64,000 nt of DNA from Malachius bipustulatus (Eukaryota; Arthropoda; Insecta; Coleoptera; Melyridae), in contig OU342635.1 of the NCBI GenBank assembly GCA_910589415.1, positions 9,858,001-9,922,000 on the forward strand, read 5' to 3'. Shown one piece after another: positions 25,182-35,860 of the stretch. The notes beneath the pieces were generated by a model that had not been told where the DNA came from, did no database searches, and saw nothing but the letters and a program-made list of their open reading frames with translations. Made by a program: the position numbers and the translations under genes. Each line of letters begins with the position of its first letter. Position 1 is the first letter of the stretch.

Positions 25182-26374
25182 ACAGGGTGTCCCAATATTC
25201 CATGGACATGGAGCAACCACAGATTACTGAGGTAAAAAAAAGTCGCTAGGATCAAACTTATCTCTATACCAAAGTGCTTCGTTTGTCCGTTAGAGGGTTT
25301 CAAAGTCTTTTGAAAATTTTAGTTTTTTTGAAATAGCTCAAAGTCGGCTGATTCCAATTCGATGAAATTTGGTAGGTCAATTTCTTATTAAAAGTACTAA
25401 CTTCTGATGTACATGATAATTTGACGGAAACCCGGGAAGGGGTGAAACTACCCCTACCCTCCATTAAAATCGATCGTAATTGTTGATAGGGTAACAGGAA
25501 CGCTGTTCATGTTTTTTTGTTTGAAAGATACATCGTTTTAGCCCATTTTTGGTCTCCTACAAAAATCTGTATCTCTCCGAGGTGCTATGTGATAAAATAA
25601 ATTAGTCGATGATAACTAAATTTTTAGTTCATTCTTTCAATTTGAAATCAAATTTTCAATTGTCAGGTGATTATTTTATCTAATCTCATAAAAGATGCTC
25701 GATGTGGGCGACGGTTTGGACCCTAGAAAGTTCCATCCTGCGCAAAAAAATTATTTTAACTTTTCTTCGAACCTCGTCGTTTTGCAAACTGTTTATGCGT
25801 TTGAAAAAAAAACCGTTTGCAAACACCTGAAAAAAAAAACCGAACCATACTTAACATCTTTTATGAGATTAGATCAAATAATCACCTGACAATTGAAAAT
25901 TTGATTTCAAATTAAAAGAATGAAATAAAATTTTGGTTAGGTGTCATCGACTAATTTATTTTATCACATGGCACCTCGTAGAGATACAGATTTTTGTAAC
26001 AGACCAAAAATGGGCTAAAACGATGTATCTTCCAAACAAAAAAACATGAACAGTGTTCCTGCTACCCTACCAACAATTACGATCGATTTTAATGGAGGGT
26101 AGGGGTAGTTTAACCCCTTCCCGGGTTTCCGTCAAATTATCATGTACATCAGAAGTTAGTACTTTCAATAAGAAATTGACCTACCAAATTTCATCGAATT
26201 GGAATCAGCCGACTTTGAGCTATTTCAAAAAAACTAAAATTTTCAAAAGACTTTGAAGCCCTCTAACGGAAAAACGAAGCACTTTGGTATAGAGATAAGT
26301 TTGGTCCGAGCGACTTTTTTTTACCTCAGTAATCTGTGGTTGCTCCATGTCCATGGAATATTGGGACACCCTGT
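25182..26374. mobile_element. 1.19-kb foldback with ACAGGGTGTCC ends
   Basis: Arms 25182-25696 and 25854-26374 are near-perfect inverted copies over about 515 bases, around a 157-base spacer with A-rich runs. It begins ACAGGGTGTCCCAATATTCC and ends with its complement. Size and ends closely match the foldback inside the P450 intron at 49639-50835, although the arm sequences differ. No protein is encoded, so it is probably non-autonomous. A 2-base AT flanks both sides, which is too short to prove a duplication. Confidence 0.85.
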
Positions 26375-26627
26375 ATTTGGTAAAACTGAATTACGATTTT
26401 TCTCATAAGTACAGGGTGAGTTAGTATGGCAAAACGCTGGTGATGGTACCGAAATGAACCAAATGTTTTTGCAAATGGGAGGCAGATGTAAAATTATTTT
26501 CAGTTATACTGAAAAAGTTTCCAAAACTTTTTATGGCCATTTTGGTTCCCAGTTTCGTTTCGCAATGACATTCTTTTACGCACAAGTACTTAAAAGTGAC
26601 ATAAATGACAATTAAAAGCCAGTTTTC

Positions 26628-27041
26628 ATGAATCTTAATGATAATGTTCAAACTGTGTGGTTGCTACTCTTGTCTTATGTTAATCACACGGCCAGGAATC
26701 GTGATAACTGCTATGTTTATAAACATAAACTGAAGCTTTTTCGAGGCGAGATTATTCAGGGGATAAGTAAGGCAACAAATTTGGACCGTCCCTCCAATTA
26801 TCGTCTCTATTATCAGAATGTGCGAGGTCTTAAGAGTAAAACTAGTGAATTTTTTGACTTTTCTATAAGTTACTCAAATTTTTTTGAACGATGTTGTCCA
26901 CGATGCCGAAGTGGTTAGTTCTGACTTCACGTTATGTAGAACTTTATATAGAAGATTCTCGGGGTGGACTGCCACTCAGGGGTGGGGGTGCGTTGTTGGC
27001 CATTAGATATGATATACAAGGTGCTCATTTCATCTGAAGAC
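26628..27041 (+). pseudogene. Non-LTR retrotransposon fragment 1: start of endonuclease domain
   Basis: The translated segment RLYYQNVRGLKSKTSEFF is the characteristic start of the apurinic-type endonuclease domain of Jockey/CR1-like insect elements. After a frameshift near 26880 the frame continues with sequence resembling the next endonuclease blocks, up to ISSEDIQI at the left edge of a foldback insertion (27042). The same element resumes at 27800, 31723 and 32455. The 5' part of the element is not identified. Confidence 0.75.
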
Positions 27042-27799
27042 ATTCAAATATATCAAAAACTACGCAGTGAAAAGCGAGTAATAATAAAAGTTTTTCGTCT
27101 AGGAAGGAGACATCCAATGATATTAAATTCAACCAACCCACTCAACCCCCTATAGGGGTGGGGAGCAGCAACTTTTGCAGTCTTAAATGACAACCCATAT
27201 TTTTTATTGCAGATTCGAATCTCACGGCTGAAAAAATGTAGTAAATTTTAGCCCCCTACCCCCCTTCATGCAATTGTGACGCGGGGTAAATTTGAAATTT
27301 TAGTTAAGAACGCTTTTTTTATTGCATATTCAGAAATCATACGTATTTTATTTGTCTTAAAAATATTTCTAGATTAATGGATCTTTTTGGCTCAATTTAA
27401 GTAGGTATTAAGACAAATCGTTAAAAAATAAGTAACTTCGTCGATTACAGCGCCAGCTATCATGAATTTAAAAAAAATATTACAGACAAATCCTTCGTAT
27501 TTTTGGTCGTAAAATCCGTATCTACTGGGATAAAAAAAAATGAGGGTTTTTACCCCCCGCCCCACCTGCATGGAGAGCTGGAGGTGACAGTAGTCTCCAA
27601 AATGTTTTCGCCCATAAAATCAGAATCTGTAATGAAAAACATATGAGTTCTCATTTAAGATTGTAAAAATCGCTGCCCCCCCTAGGGGGTGGGGGTAGGT
27701 TGGTCGAATTTGGTATCATTGGATGTCCCCCTTCCAGACAAAAAACTTTCATTACTCACTTTCTTTGATCCTGTGCCTAGTTTTTGATATATTTGAAAT
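27042..27799. mobile_element. 758-bp foldback inserted in the endonuclease region
   Basis: The left edge ATTCAAATATATCAAAAAC is mirrored at the right edge by its complement. Arms of about 200 bases (27042-27240 and about 27600-27799) include matching blocks around GGAGACATCCAATGAT and CAACCAACCCACTC and GC-rich CCCCCTA/TAGGGGG runs. Endonuclease coding sequence lies on both sides, so this is an insertion. No clear target-site duplication is seen. Confidence 0.8.
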
Positions 27800-28134
27800 G
27801 CTCCAGATATGCAATATTGGTTTTTTATACACCTCCTAGTGGCACTACTGAACACTGTATTATTCTTCTAGAGATACTTGAAGCGTTCGTATTGAGCTTT
27901 GGCATGAAGACTTTAACTGTGGGAGGTTTTAACAGATCTGAGCCAAATCCTGGAGTTACGAGTGATAGAGCTACGGCTGTAAATAACTTTTGTTCAGTGT
28001 TAGACCTGCGTCAGAACAATTCAGTTCTAAATCTCGGTGGCAATCTATTGGATCTTGTTTTTTGTTCCCAAAGTGGGTACTCTGTCATGAGATCCGATTT
28101 TATAGCGGTGGGTGAAGAGGTTCACCACCCTGCT
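27800..28134 (+). pseudogene. Non-LTR retrotransposon fragment 2: rest of endonuclease domain
   Basis: One open frame carries YAILVFYTPPSGT, then MKTLTVGGFNRSEPNPG (normally 'GDFN', so the Asp is lost here), then NNFCSVLDLRQNNSVLN and GGNLLDLVFCSQSG, and stops at HHPA where the BEL element is inserted. These are the later endonuclease motifs, including the 'LDLVF' block. The reading resumes at 31723 after the BEL insertion. Confidence 0.8.
28130..28134. repeat. BEL element target-site duplication, left (CTGCT)
   Basis: CTGCT abuts the left LTR and is repeated at 31718-31722 abutting the right LTR. Five bases fits BEL/Pao integration. Confidence 0.75.
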
Positions 28135-28636
28135 TGTAAACTACCCGAATTGTAGTTGTAACAAAATATAACAAAATAATACGAACACCAATGTAAATGA
28201 TTTAATCGAATTCACCATTTAAACAAACGAATTGACGGTATCGACTTACCCCGATTCTAGGAGATCCAGATGCTCGGAGGGCCTTCACACTTCATAAGAT
28301 GATCCACCCCTTTGGCATTCGATAATAGTAGCACGAAATAATTAATTGCGATTCCGAGTCGATCACGATCACGACGACGTTCGTTCTCTTCTATCGATAC
28401 TCTGGTCACGACGACGCAGCCGATAAGTCAACTCGTAAGAAAAACGGTGAACAGCGCGCGTCAAATCAAGCAACAAAAAATAACAACAGAATCAACAGAA
28501 ATAGTAACATAATAGACCGAGTTACACAAAATTAATTTAACCAGGCTTCATACCGATGCGACCAAATTGCTAATAATAACTTCTATAAGTCAAAAATAAA
28601 AATTAATTCAAAAGTTCATTACTCTCGTAATGAACT
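28135..28636 (-). repeat. BEL element 3' LTR
   Basis: About 502 bases, closely similar to 31180-31717. It differs by small indels, including an 11-base stretch near the start and a missing ATATACACC-type segment. Its exact inner edge is uncertain by a few bases because a short hairpin (GTTCATTAC/GTAATGAAC) lies there. Confidence 0.85.
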
Positions 28637-28678
28637 GCTGCGCCCCCTAGCTCAAGGCATTCATTGGCCAAGACCCTG

Positions 28679-29122
28679 TCAGCTTTTTCGGATGAGACGA
28701 CCGCAGACCGTGGCCGTTCTTTTATCACTCTGCTCAAAATGCAGCAATTCGTGATTATTTCCTCGACAAATTCGACATCTTGAAGCCTCTCGACAATCTT
28801 TCAAGTTATGAAAGTCACTCAAGCAACCTAAGCACAAATGATGCTGTTTGGAAAATAAATATCTAGCATAAGGTGCTGTGGCGACGAAGGAAGGACATTT
28901 GCTGATGTGATGATTGCTCTTGCAATCCGAACATACGGTTCTTACAGAAGTAACGTCACCTCTAAGATGCAACGACGAACGACGATAGGACTTTACACTA
29001 TGTTGCTTAGAAGAAATCGATGCTGGGTATACTTTCTGTGAATTCTGGGCAGATTCTACAGTCCCCATAGCCTTGTAATGATTGCTCAAAAAAAATTCTA
29101 TCAAATCAGGATAAGTGGGCAT
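28679..29122 (-). pseudogene. BEL Gag carboxyl part with zinc knuckles
   Basis: A 147-codon frame with a BEL/Pao-type cysteine-rich region. The blocks are CSDCKSNHHISKCPSF, then LCLGCLSDFHNLKDC and CRICRGNNHELLHF, which would bind zinc and RNA. The frame ends shortly before the 3' LTR, where Pol should follow. It is separated from the preceding Gag part by a frame break near 29150. Confidence 0.85.
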
Positions 29123-29178
29123 TTCAGTTTTACCAAACTCTACCTCAAATCGGGTACGCGTATTCGTATCAATTTTTC

Positions 29179-29475
29179 CTAATAATATATTGAAAAGAGG
29201 AAAGTCCCACTGATCAACAGGAAACCCTGCGAATCCAGGGCGGCTAAGTTTTCTTTGAACTTATTAATTAAATCACGGAAGACACTGAGACTCTCCTTGT
29301 CCATTCTTGAGGAATAACCAATTTCATTCCAAAATGACGTGGCCAACAGTCTTTTATTATCGTACCTCTTTTTTAGTTTGTCAAATGCTATGGCATAGTT
29401 ATCATTTGGACTATGCAATTCCCTTAACGATATCTAAAGGTTCCCCCGAAAGAAAGGTAATCAAATACTGATATC
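29179..29475 (-). pseudogene. BEL Gag middle part
   Basis: Sequence from 29475 down to 29179 reads YLITFLSGEPLDIVKGIA, then a stop, then DNYAIAFDKLKKRYDNKRL. These are typical of the DUF1759-type Gag region of BEL/Pao elements. It joins the part at 30318-30770 across the 813-bp insertion. Confidence 0.8.
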
Positions 29476-30288
29476 GTCTGTCCACTGAGTGTTGTCCGTT
29501 GTCATGCCACACTGATTCTGATTAAACAATTTCATTTAATTCGATTTGATTCGTACACTTATTTCTAAGTCGAACCAGATGTGGTATCGCAGTTCGTGTC
29601 AGTGGCGTGTGTTGAGGAATAATGAATATCTTTTAAATATATTATTTCGACAAGTTATTGACGAAGTAGAGCCTTGCAACTTTTTGATAACAAATATATA
29701 TAATGCAAGTAAATAAGAACGATAATAATTATTATTGTTATCATCATGATAGAAATATCATGTCACCTACCTGCTGGTTGCCGTTTAAAAGAAAGAATAA
29801 CACCTCCGTTTTCTTATTCTGCAAGTAAAATATTCCGGCAATTTAACTACAAGACCACGTACTAGGGAGTTCAATCGTTTCCCTGGCAAAACAAGGAAAT
29901 AGATTTTTAGGCATTCGCGCAATTAATAACTTACTCATAGTTTATCACACCGTACAATATCACAGGTAATTCTGCTAATTTCGTATTAAAAACGTTTCAA
30001 CTCACAACACAAACCTTATTAGTATATTTAACGCTGACACTGACACTACTGATAGTAGCGACGACAATCTTATCGTAATATCGTATCAATCTAAGCGTAT
30101 CAAGACGCGAGTCGATACTTCCGTCTCACTCTCGCTCATCTTTTTAGAATTGCTGACGATTCAAACGTATTTCTGACAATACGTCCCATTTTAATTCGAT
30201 TGACTATGCAATGCAATAGAAGGAGTAAGAAACATAACGAGATGATGTATCCTTAGTTATCACAACAGACAACTCTCAGTGTACAGAC
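29476..30288. mobile_element. 813-bp TIR-bounded insertion within BEL Gag
   Basis: The left edge GTCTGTCCACTGAGTGTTGT and the right edge are imperfect inverted repeats of about 30 bases. Gag coding sequence stops on one side and resumes on the other. No protein is encoded within. No target-site duplication is clear. The alternative of a solo LTR (TG...CA) is not excluded. Confidence 0.7.
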
Positions 30289-30317
30289 TCTACTTTTCAA
30301 TTCCTGATAAATCTTCA

Positions 30318-30770
30318 TTAAGTACTATCAATTAAGGTGGTGAATAAATCGACAAAATTCAACCAATCCTTCAGCTGCCCATTAAAGGACGGTAGCGCAA
30401 TTCTTGGAAGCTTGACATTAGTAGCGACAGGCTGCCATTCAGATTGATTTAACACATTCTTAGCCCAAAAGAGATTATGATAAATACTTTTAATTTTAAA
30501 ATAATTTTTATCAACGTTTACCGTAACAGTTTCTTCCTGATTAAGTTCCTCAGCCCTTTGTTCTAAAACGCTAATCATACTAATAATTTTTGCATTAAAA
30601 ACCTCAACCGATTTAAAGGTAGTTTCTAAGCTAGCGTATCGCATTTTGAACTCTGTATGCAGTTCCTGATCATTGAGCGCAGTTTCAGCGACCACGAGCA
30701 TTTCATGTATTCTATCAATATCATAAGCCCTGGTGGCCCTATTTTGCGTTAACTTTTGCAAATTAGCCAT
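30318..30770 (-). pseudogene. BEL Gag amino-terminal part
   Basis: A 150-codon frame starts MANLQKLTQNRATRAYDIDR. It has a helical, acidic first half with coiled-coil character and ends in KLPRIALPSFNGQLKDWLNF, the hallmark opening of the DUF1759 Gag domain. The start lies about 410 bases inside the 5' LTR, a normal leader length. The frame stops at 30318. The sequence continues in a shifted frame for about ten residues before the insertion at 30288. Confidence 0.85.
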
Positions 30771-31179
30771 TGGATTAAATCAAAAAAAGAAAATAGAAAG
30801 TTTTGTTATTGAAAGAACAAATCTAACAAAAATAACTTTTTTCTTTAAATACAACTTTGACTGTATAGCTCGAACTATTCAATAAATTGCTTATTAATAG
30901 ACTGATTAATAAGAAACAAAAGAACTATTATCTTAATACAATTAATAATAGAAATCCAATAATTTTATTTAAAAATAAATACCTACTTTATTAGGAAGGT
31001 ACACCTATAGCGAGCGATAAGATTGGCGTTATCGGTATGAAGGCCCGGCTATCGCTAAATCGAATTCCAACGGTTATTAATGACATATTTTAACAATATT
31101 CTTGTCTACTAAATTTCAAATAAATTAAATAGAAAACGACTATTTCTGAGATTCATTTATCCTCGGCTCTAAGGACCAA

Positions 31180-31717
31180 TGTAAACTACCCGAATAGTGA
31201 ATAGTAGTTGTAACAAAATATAACAAAATAATACGAACACCAATGTAAATGATTTAATCGAATTCACCATTCAAACAAACGAATTGACGGCATCGACTTA
31301 CCCCGATTTTAGGAGATCCAGATGCTCGGAGGGCAGTCACACATTATATACACCAACTTAATAAGACGATTCACCCCTTTGACACTCGATAATAGTAGCA
31401 CGAAATAATTAATTGCGATTCCGAGTCGATCACGATCACGACGACGTACGTTCTCTTCTACCGACGATACTCTGGTCACGACGACGCAGCCGATAAGTCA
31501 CCTCGTAAGAAAAACGGTGAACAGTGCGCGTCAAATCAAGCAACAAAAAATAACAACAGAATCAACTGAAATAGTAACATAATAGACCGAGTTGCACAAA
31601 ATTAATTTAACCAGGCTTTCTACCGATGCGGCCACATTGCTAATAATAACTTTAATAACTATAAGTCAAAAATGAAAAAAATAAAATAAAAATTAATATA
31701 AAGTTCATTACTGAACA
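31180..31717 (-). repeat. BEL element 5' LTR
   Basis: 538 bases. On the minus strand it runs from TGTTCAGTAATGAAC to GTAGTTTACA, so it has TG...CA ends. It is the partner of 28135-28636. Confidence 0.85.
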
Positions 31718-31722
31718 CTGCT
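31718..31722. repeat. BEL element target-site duplication, right (CTGCT)
   Basis: This is the second CTGCT. Directly after it the non-LTR coding sequence that stopped at HHPA resumes in register. Confidence 0.75.
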
Positions 31723-31764
31723 TTTGTTGTTTCCATGAAGCGACAGTTACGTAACTCTTAATAT
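31723..31764 (+). pseudogene. Non-LTR retrotransposon fragment 3
   Basis: A short piece between the BEL element and the gypsy-type solo LTR. It continues the endonuclease carboxyl region (FVVSMKRQLRNS), which is what links the two flanks of the BEL insertion. Confidence 0.7.
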
Positions 31765-31904
31765 TGTTACGGATTTCCTAACCGTAGGCTCGACGGATAA
31801 TTGGGAATCACAAATTTACTGTTTAATTTATTTATTTTATGTCCACAAGAATTTCAGATTACAATGTACAAATATCACTCAACAACTTTTCTTGGTCTAT
31901 AACA

Positions 31905-31911
31905 CTTTATT
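31905..31911 (-). terminator. Polyadenylation signal in the solo LTR
   Basis: AATAAAG on the minus strand, about 100 bases downstream of the predicted start, as in a short R region. Confidence 0.45.
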
Positions 31912-32004
31912 ACTTTTCACTAGTCACTTAGGAATACCGCACTGTCTATATCGCCACTAGTCGCTTAGTTCCTTCGCTTGTTCCTCGCATACTGCTAGAC
32001 TAAA

Positions 32005-32039
32005 ACTGACCGAGTTCGCCTGCTTGCTGGCTATTTATA
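32005..32039 (-). promoter_or_regulatory. Core promoter in the solo LTR
   Basis: TATAAATAG (32031-32039 on plus as its complement) is followed at the classic distance by TCAGT (32005-32009), the arthropod initiator. It could still drive transcription into the sequence to its left. Confidence 0.6.
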
Positions 32040-32454
32040 GGACATCCCTACCTCTGGAAGTAGCTTCTGGAGGGTTTGCCGACGGCTCGCTTCGAGTTCC
32101 CGAACAAATACAAGAGAAAGATCTCGAGAATATTCCCTTCCTAGACCTTCGGCTCCCAGACACTCAAACATCCATTTCTGGAACTTCTCCACAGGAAATG
32201 ACCAGAATTTTCCATTGATTTCCCGTGGTTTTCATCGAGATCATTCCGTCGGGGTATCAGGATTCCAGAAGTGTACAGGACGTCAGCTGTTGTTGTCGCT
32301 TACTGGTGGGGACATCCGGCTTGACCCTCCACCACGCGCCCCGGTCAGCACAGAAAGCTGGGGGCCGTCGCCTGTTGATACTCATGGCTACCGTTGCTCT
32401 GTCCCGCCCACTTTCTAATACAGAGTGCACCCTTTTATTTATTCGTAACAATAT

Positions 32455-34128
32455 AGACGAAATTCGAATTTGGAAGGTGATAGATCGTATCTATCGTATA
32501 ATTTTAGGCTTGCTGATTTTCCTTCTATTTATGTTTTGTTGAGTGATGCATCATGGGATTCAATACTTGTTCCTGGAGATTTGACTAATTTATTTTTGAA
32601 TTTATAAAACAATTTATATTTTATAAAATTTTACTTGGCTTTAATAAACATTTCCCTAAGTCTTCGTCTTCAGTAAATAAATTTCACCAATGGTTTACGC
32701 CAGACAATAAACGAAATCTGAGACAAAAAATTATCCATTGGAGATACTTCGTCAGGTGATCTCAGTGAATATGCTGAGTTCACTGAGCTTCGTTTTATAC
32801 TCACCAAGCGAACGTTAAAGAAGTGGTTAAGTCTAATCCCAGAAAATTCCGGTCTTTGTGAATTCTAAGAGGAAAACCACTAATTTACCTGCCAGTGTTC
32901 ACCCTGGCTGGCGATACCTTCTCGAATCCTTATAGTGAATTCATTTGCGTCTTGTTTCGTTTTCCTTTCTTCTATTTTGCGTGCATTCAACTTAAGCCTA
33001 AAAAATTGTACATTCCCGGACAGATGGCGCCTTACTCGTGTTACCCCCGTTTTCAAATCGGGAGATAAGTGTGATGTTTAGACATGATGTTTAGGCATGG
33101 GTTTACAAATACATCTCATTTCATTTTTGGCCTATCTGATACACTGCTTTCCTTGATTTCTGTTTCTCTCTTCAAGCGAGGTTCGAAATTCAGTACAAAT
33201 ACAAAGGTCACAAGTCTTCCGAATATCTGGCTACCTGTGGTGATGCTCAAGATTTACATCTGTATCTTTATTTTTTAATATTTACATCAATGATATATTT
33301 ACATCAGTTTCAAGCCATAAGTCTTATGTATAGTGACGACATGAAAATCTTTTCAGTAATTAAATGCGCCTATGGATGCAAGCGGTTGCAAACTGACTTG
33401 CGCAATGTTTGGAGGATTGGCCCTCAATCAACGCTGTACCAATTAATGTTGAAAAATTTGACGTTGTTACTCATCATAATAGAACAAAAAACCCCATAGT
33501 TTGCTGTTACAACATAAATAGATCAGAGTTGCCTGGACGGGATGTTGTTAGGGACTTGGGTGTTGTCTTTGACAAAGATTAAGTTTCGTTCTACATATTA
33601 ATTCCATGATAGCTTGGTCATAAAGAGCACTTGGTTTCCAGGATTTCATGTTGGACAGATTTGGGTTGCAGTCCTTAGAACTAAGACGAGTCTATTACCT
33701 ATTTTTTTGACATTTCTTCGTCCGTTGAATGCGGCTGTTGATTGCACGTCACTTCTCGCCTTCTAGGTACTAAGATTAATATTCCTAAGTTATGACTGCG
33801 TCAGTCACGAGCATTGGTCCTACCAATTGGTCACACACACTCGTGCTATGTAATCATCGCCAATCTATCAGGTTGTTAATTTTTATCTGCGCAGCTGCGG
33901 AAACGCCTGGATATATTTATTGGTGGTACATATATCAAAGAGAAAACTTTTGGTAAACGATGTTTGTAATAATTAAGTTTTCTGTATTGATGGTGTGATT
34001 TTTGTATTTGTGTTCAATTGATTATTCTATATCTACTTTAATTCTTCCCATCCTCGCACGGAGGGAGGATTTTTTATCCTGTTGGGTGGTGTATTTAAAA
34101 AAATAAACACAAAAATAAAATAAATAAA
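32455..34128 (+). pseudogene. Non-LTR retrotransposon fragment 4: reverse transcriptase and 3' end
   Basis: It resumes with IDEIRIWKVIDR, then NKFHQWFTPDNKRNLRQK (the usual pre-RT spacer). Near 33290-33350 it has a finger/palm block ending in the catalytic box LMYSDDMKIF, where the usual 'YADD' has Ala changed to Ser. The frame then continues QTDLRNVWR and, in other frames, into the thumb. Many frameshifts and stops are present. The element ends in an A-rich AAATAAA-type tail near 34100-34128. With fragments 1-3 this gives one old Jockey/CR1-like copy on the plus strand. Confidence 0.8.
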
Positions 34129-34330
34129 GTTTTACTGTCGTATATAAACCAAAGCTCACCGCTTGGTAGCAGTGAACTGAACATCAGTTCAGTAGAACGT
34201 TGTTGAACTTGCATTGAACAAGCGGCTCTTGAATATATAAATTTCGTTTTAGTGACTTTATTAGTGTAAAATAAAGTTATTTTTATTAAAAGTAGTGGAT
34301 TAGGTGACGGTTACGTATTGATAACCAAAT
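34129..34330 (+). promoter_or_regulatory. Promoter- or LTR-like segment
   Basis: TATATAAA near 34141-34148 is followed by ATCAGTTCAGTAG at 34184 and AATAAAG at 34271, a layout like an LTR. No partner repeat or coding interior was found next to it. Confidence 0.25.
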
Positions 34331-35570
34331 TGAAGTTCCGATCTCAGTTGCTTTGTCACTTTGGGGCTAGTAGGAATGTGTCAATCTTGAGAAAAATTTT
34401 ATCAAAGGGTGAAAGTGTGTCAGCAAAATCGTGACGGTCATTTTCAAGTTGGTCATACGTAATCGGAATGTCTGTAGGTACTTAATTTTTAGTTGGAAAA
34501 TTACTAATTATTGTGCTCTTGTTGGGTTATCCTTTATAAATAAATTGGAAAATTAGCTCTATTAAGTAGCTAAAAGTTCATAATTGATAGAGATCGGAAT
34601 ACATTAGAATAAAAATTTTGTGAAATGACAAAAAAAAACAGCTTTGATGACCGATCTTAAGATTGATTCATTTTATGGCCTTATTGCGCACTACATACTT
34701 GGACCCTTTTAACACGCCACAATCTCACATCTTTCAGAAAAGTTATTCGCTTTTGAAGAATTACGAGTTAAACTTTATTTTTGATCTACAACATTGAAAA
34801 CTTAAAATTTTATTTATTTTGTCATAATTCTGCAAAAATAAAGTTTATACCCTTACATAAAACTAATAACAAGTAGGAAGATAATTGAAACATCTTACCT
34901 ATCAATGATACCTTACTTAATGCGCTTAAATGAAATGGTTTAGGAAATATTAGAAGTAGAACTTAGGATGAACAATCGACATGAAAGCAATATAATGTAA
35001 ATTAAATAAAATTAAATTAAATTAAATGTCCCGTCGATTTCACCAAGAGTCAATCACATTATTTATTAATGAGCGGGAGAGCAATACATTTTCAATATTT
35101 TCACTTGAATATATCCGGGAGTTTGATAATGTAGAAGTTTCTGAGCTTGTCGTTTTTTAAATTGAAAAGCCATGTTAATAAAACTTTTTTGCTTTTACTC
35201 CAAATAAAATGGAAGTGATTTTTTTATATACCTACCTATGTACTCTATTCATTGTAAATTGAAATCAGTGTAGGGTTAAAATACTTAATCTACAATTATT
35301 ATTGTAAGATATTTACGAGGTAATAGCTAGAAAAAACGAGTTTAAAAAAGGAGATATTTCTTTTTAAGAAAAACACGAAAAGCAATTATCTAAAAATCCG
35401 GATAAAAATGAGAGATATCTCTAAAAAGTAATAACCTGAAAAACTTTAGGCACAAACTTCTTCCCTGCTGGATAACGAATTTTCTTTACAATGAACTAAA
35501 TACATAACACAATTTTTTATTCAACACTTAGATACATTCAGAAAAAATCCATTTGACGGGTATTTGGCTC
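34331..35570. other. Unassigned AT-rich region
   Basis: No gene. A short ATTAA/ATTAAA simple repeat lies at about 34998-35025. Confidence 0.3.
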
Positions 35571-35860
35571 TAACAAAGAATTTAGACACTCTCGAACATT
35601 TTAGAAAGTGTTCACAAGACGTGGCCCGTTTGATCCCACCTAGAACGAGACCCGGCAGAAATGCACGTCTAGCCGCAATAGCTCATCTATTTCAGCCCGT
35701 CTCATATCACTTTATATCAGACTTCGTTTATGTATAGGAACCGCATCACTTTCCTTAGGAATACAACCTGCACCGATCCAAATTTAACGTGAATCCTTGC
35801 CTTCACTCAATATGCCACCTGCAGGGATGTGCATTTCCGATAAAAACTAACCGACGAATG
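35571..35860 (+). pseudogene. Non-LTR retrotransposon 3'-end scrap
   Basis: Translation shows LDTLEH, then CSQDVARLIPPRTRPGRNAR and a further AHLF stretch. This is the post-RT region near the carboxyl end of insect CR1/Jockey-like ORF2 proteins. Part is deleted relative to the related scrap at 44349-44465. Not functional. Confidence 0.5.

Larger units (their letters stand above)
28135..31717 (-). mobile_element. BEL/Pao LTR retrotransposon, internally deleted
   Basis: Two LTRs in the same orientation (28135-28636 and 31180-31717) enclose an interior that encodes only Gag on the minus strand. Protease, reverse transcriptase, RNase H and integrase are missing, so the element cannot be autonomous. 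It sits inside a non-LTR retrotransposon with a CTGCT duplication. A primer-site-like sequence starting TGG lies next to the 5' LTR (about 31170-31179, minus), and a purine-rich AGCTAGGGGGCGC tract lies next to the 3' LTR. Gag is interrupted by stops and by an 813-bp insertion at 29476-30288. Confidence 0.9.
31765..32450 (-). mobile_element. Solo LTR, probably Ty3/gypsy type
   Basis: 686 bases with perfect 7-base inverted ends TGTTACG/CGTAACA and a 4-base duplication ATAT at 31761-31764 and 32451-32454. On the minus strand it has a TATAAATAG box, a TCAGT initiator about 32 bases on, and AATAAAG further downstream, which fixes its orientation. There is no second LTR or coding interior, so it is the product of LTR-LTR recombination. 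It interrupts the non-LTR element at 31764/32455. Confidence 0.85.

Noticed and set aside
32024..32542. Overlapping plus-strand frames of up to 105 codons
   Set aside because: They lie mostly in the gypsy-type solo LTR, whose orientation signals are on the other strand. The tail of the longest is non-LTR fragment 4.
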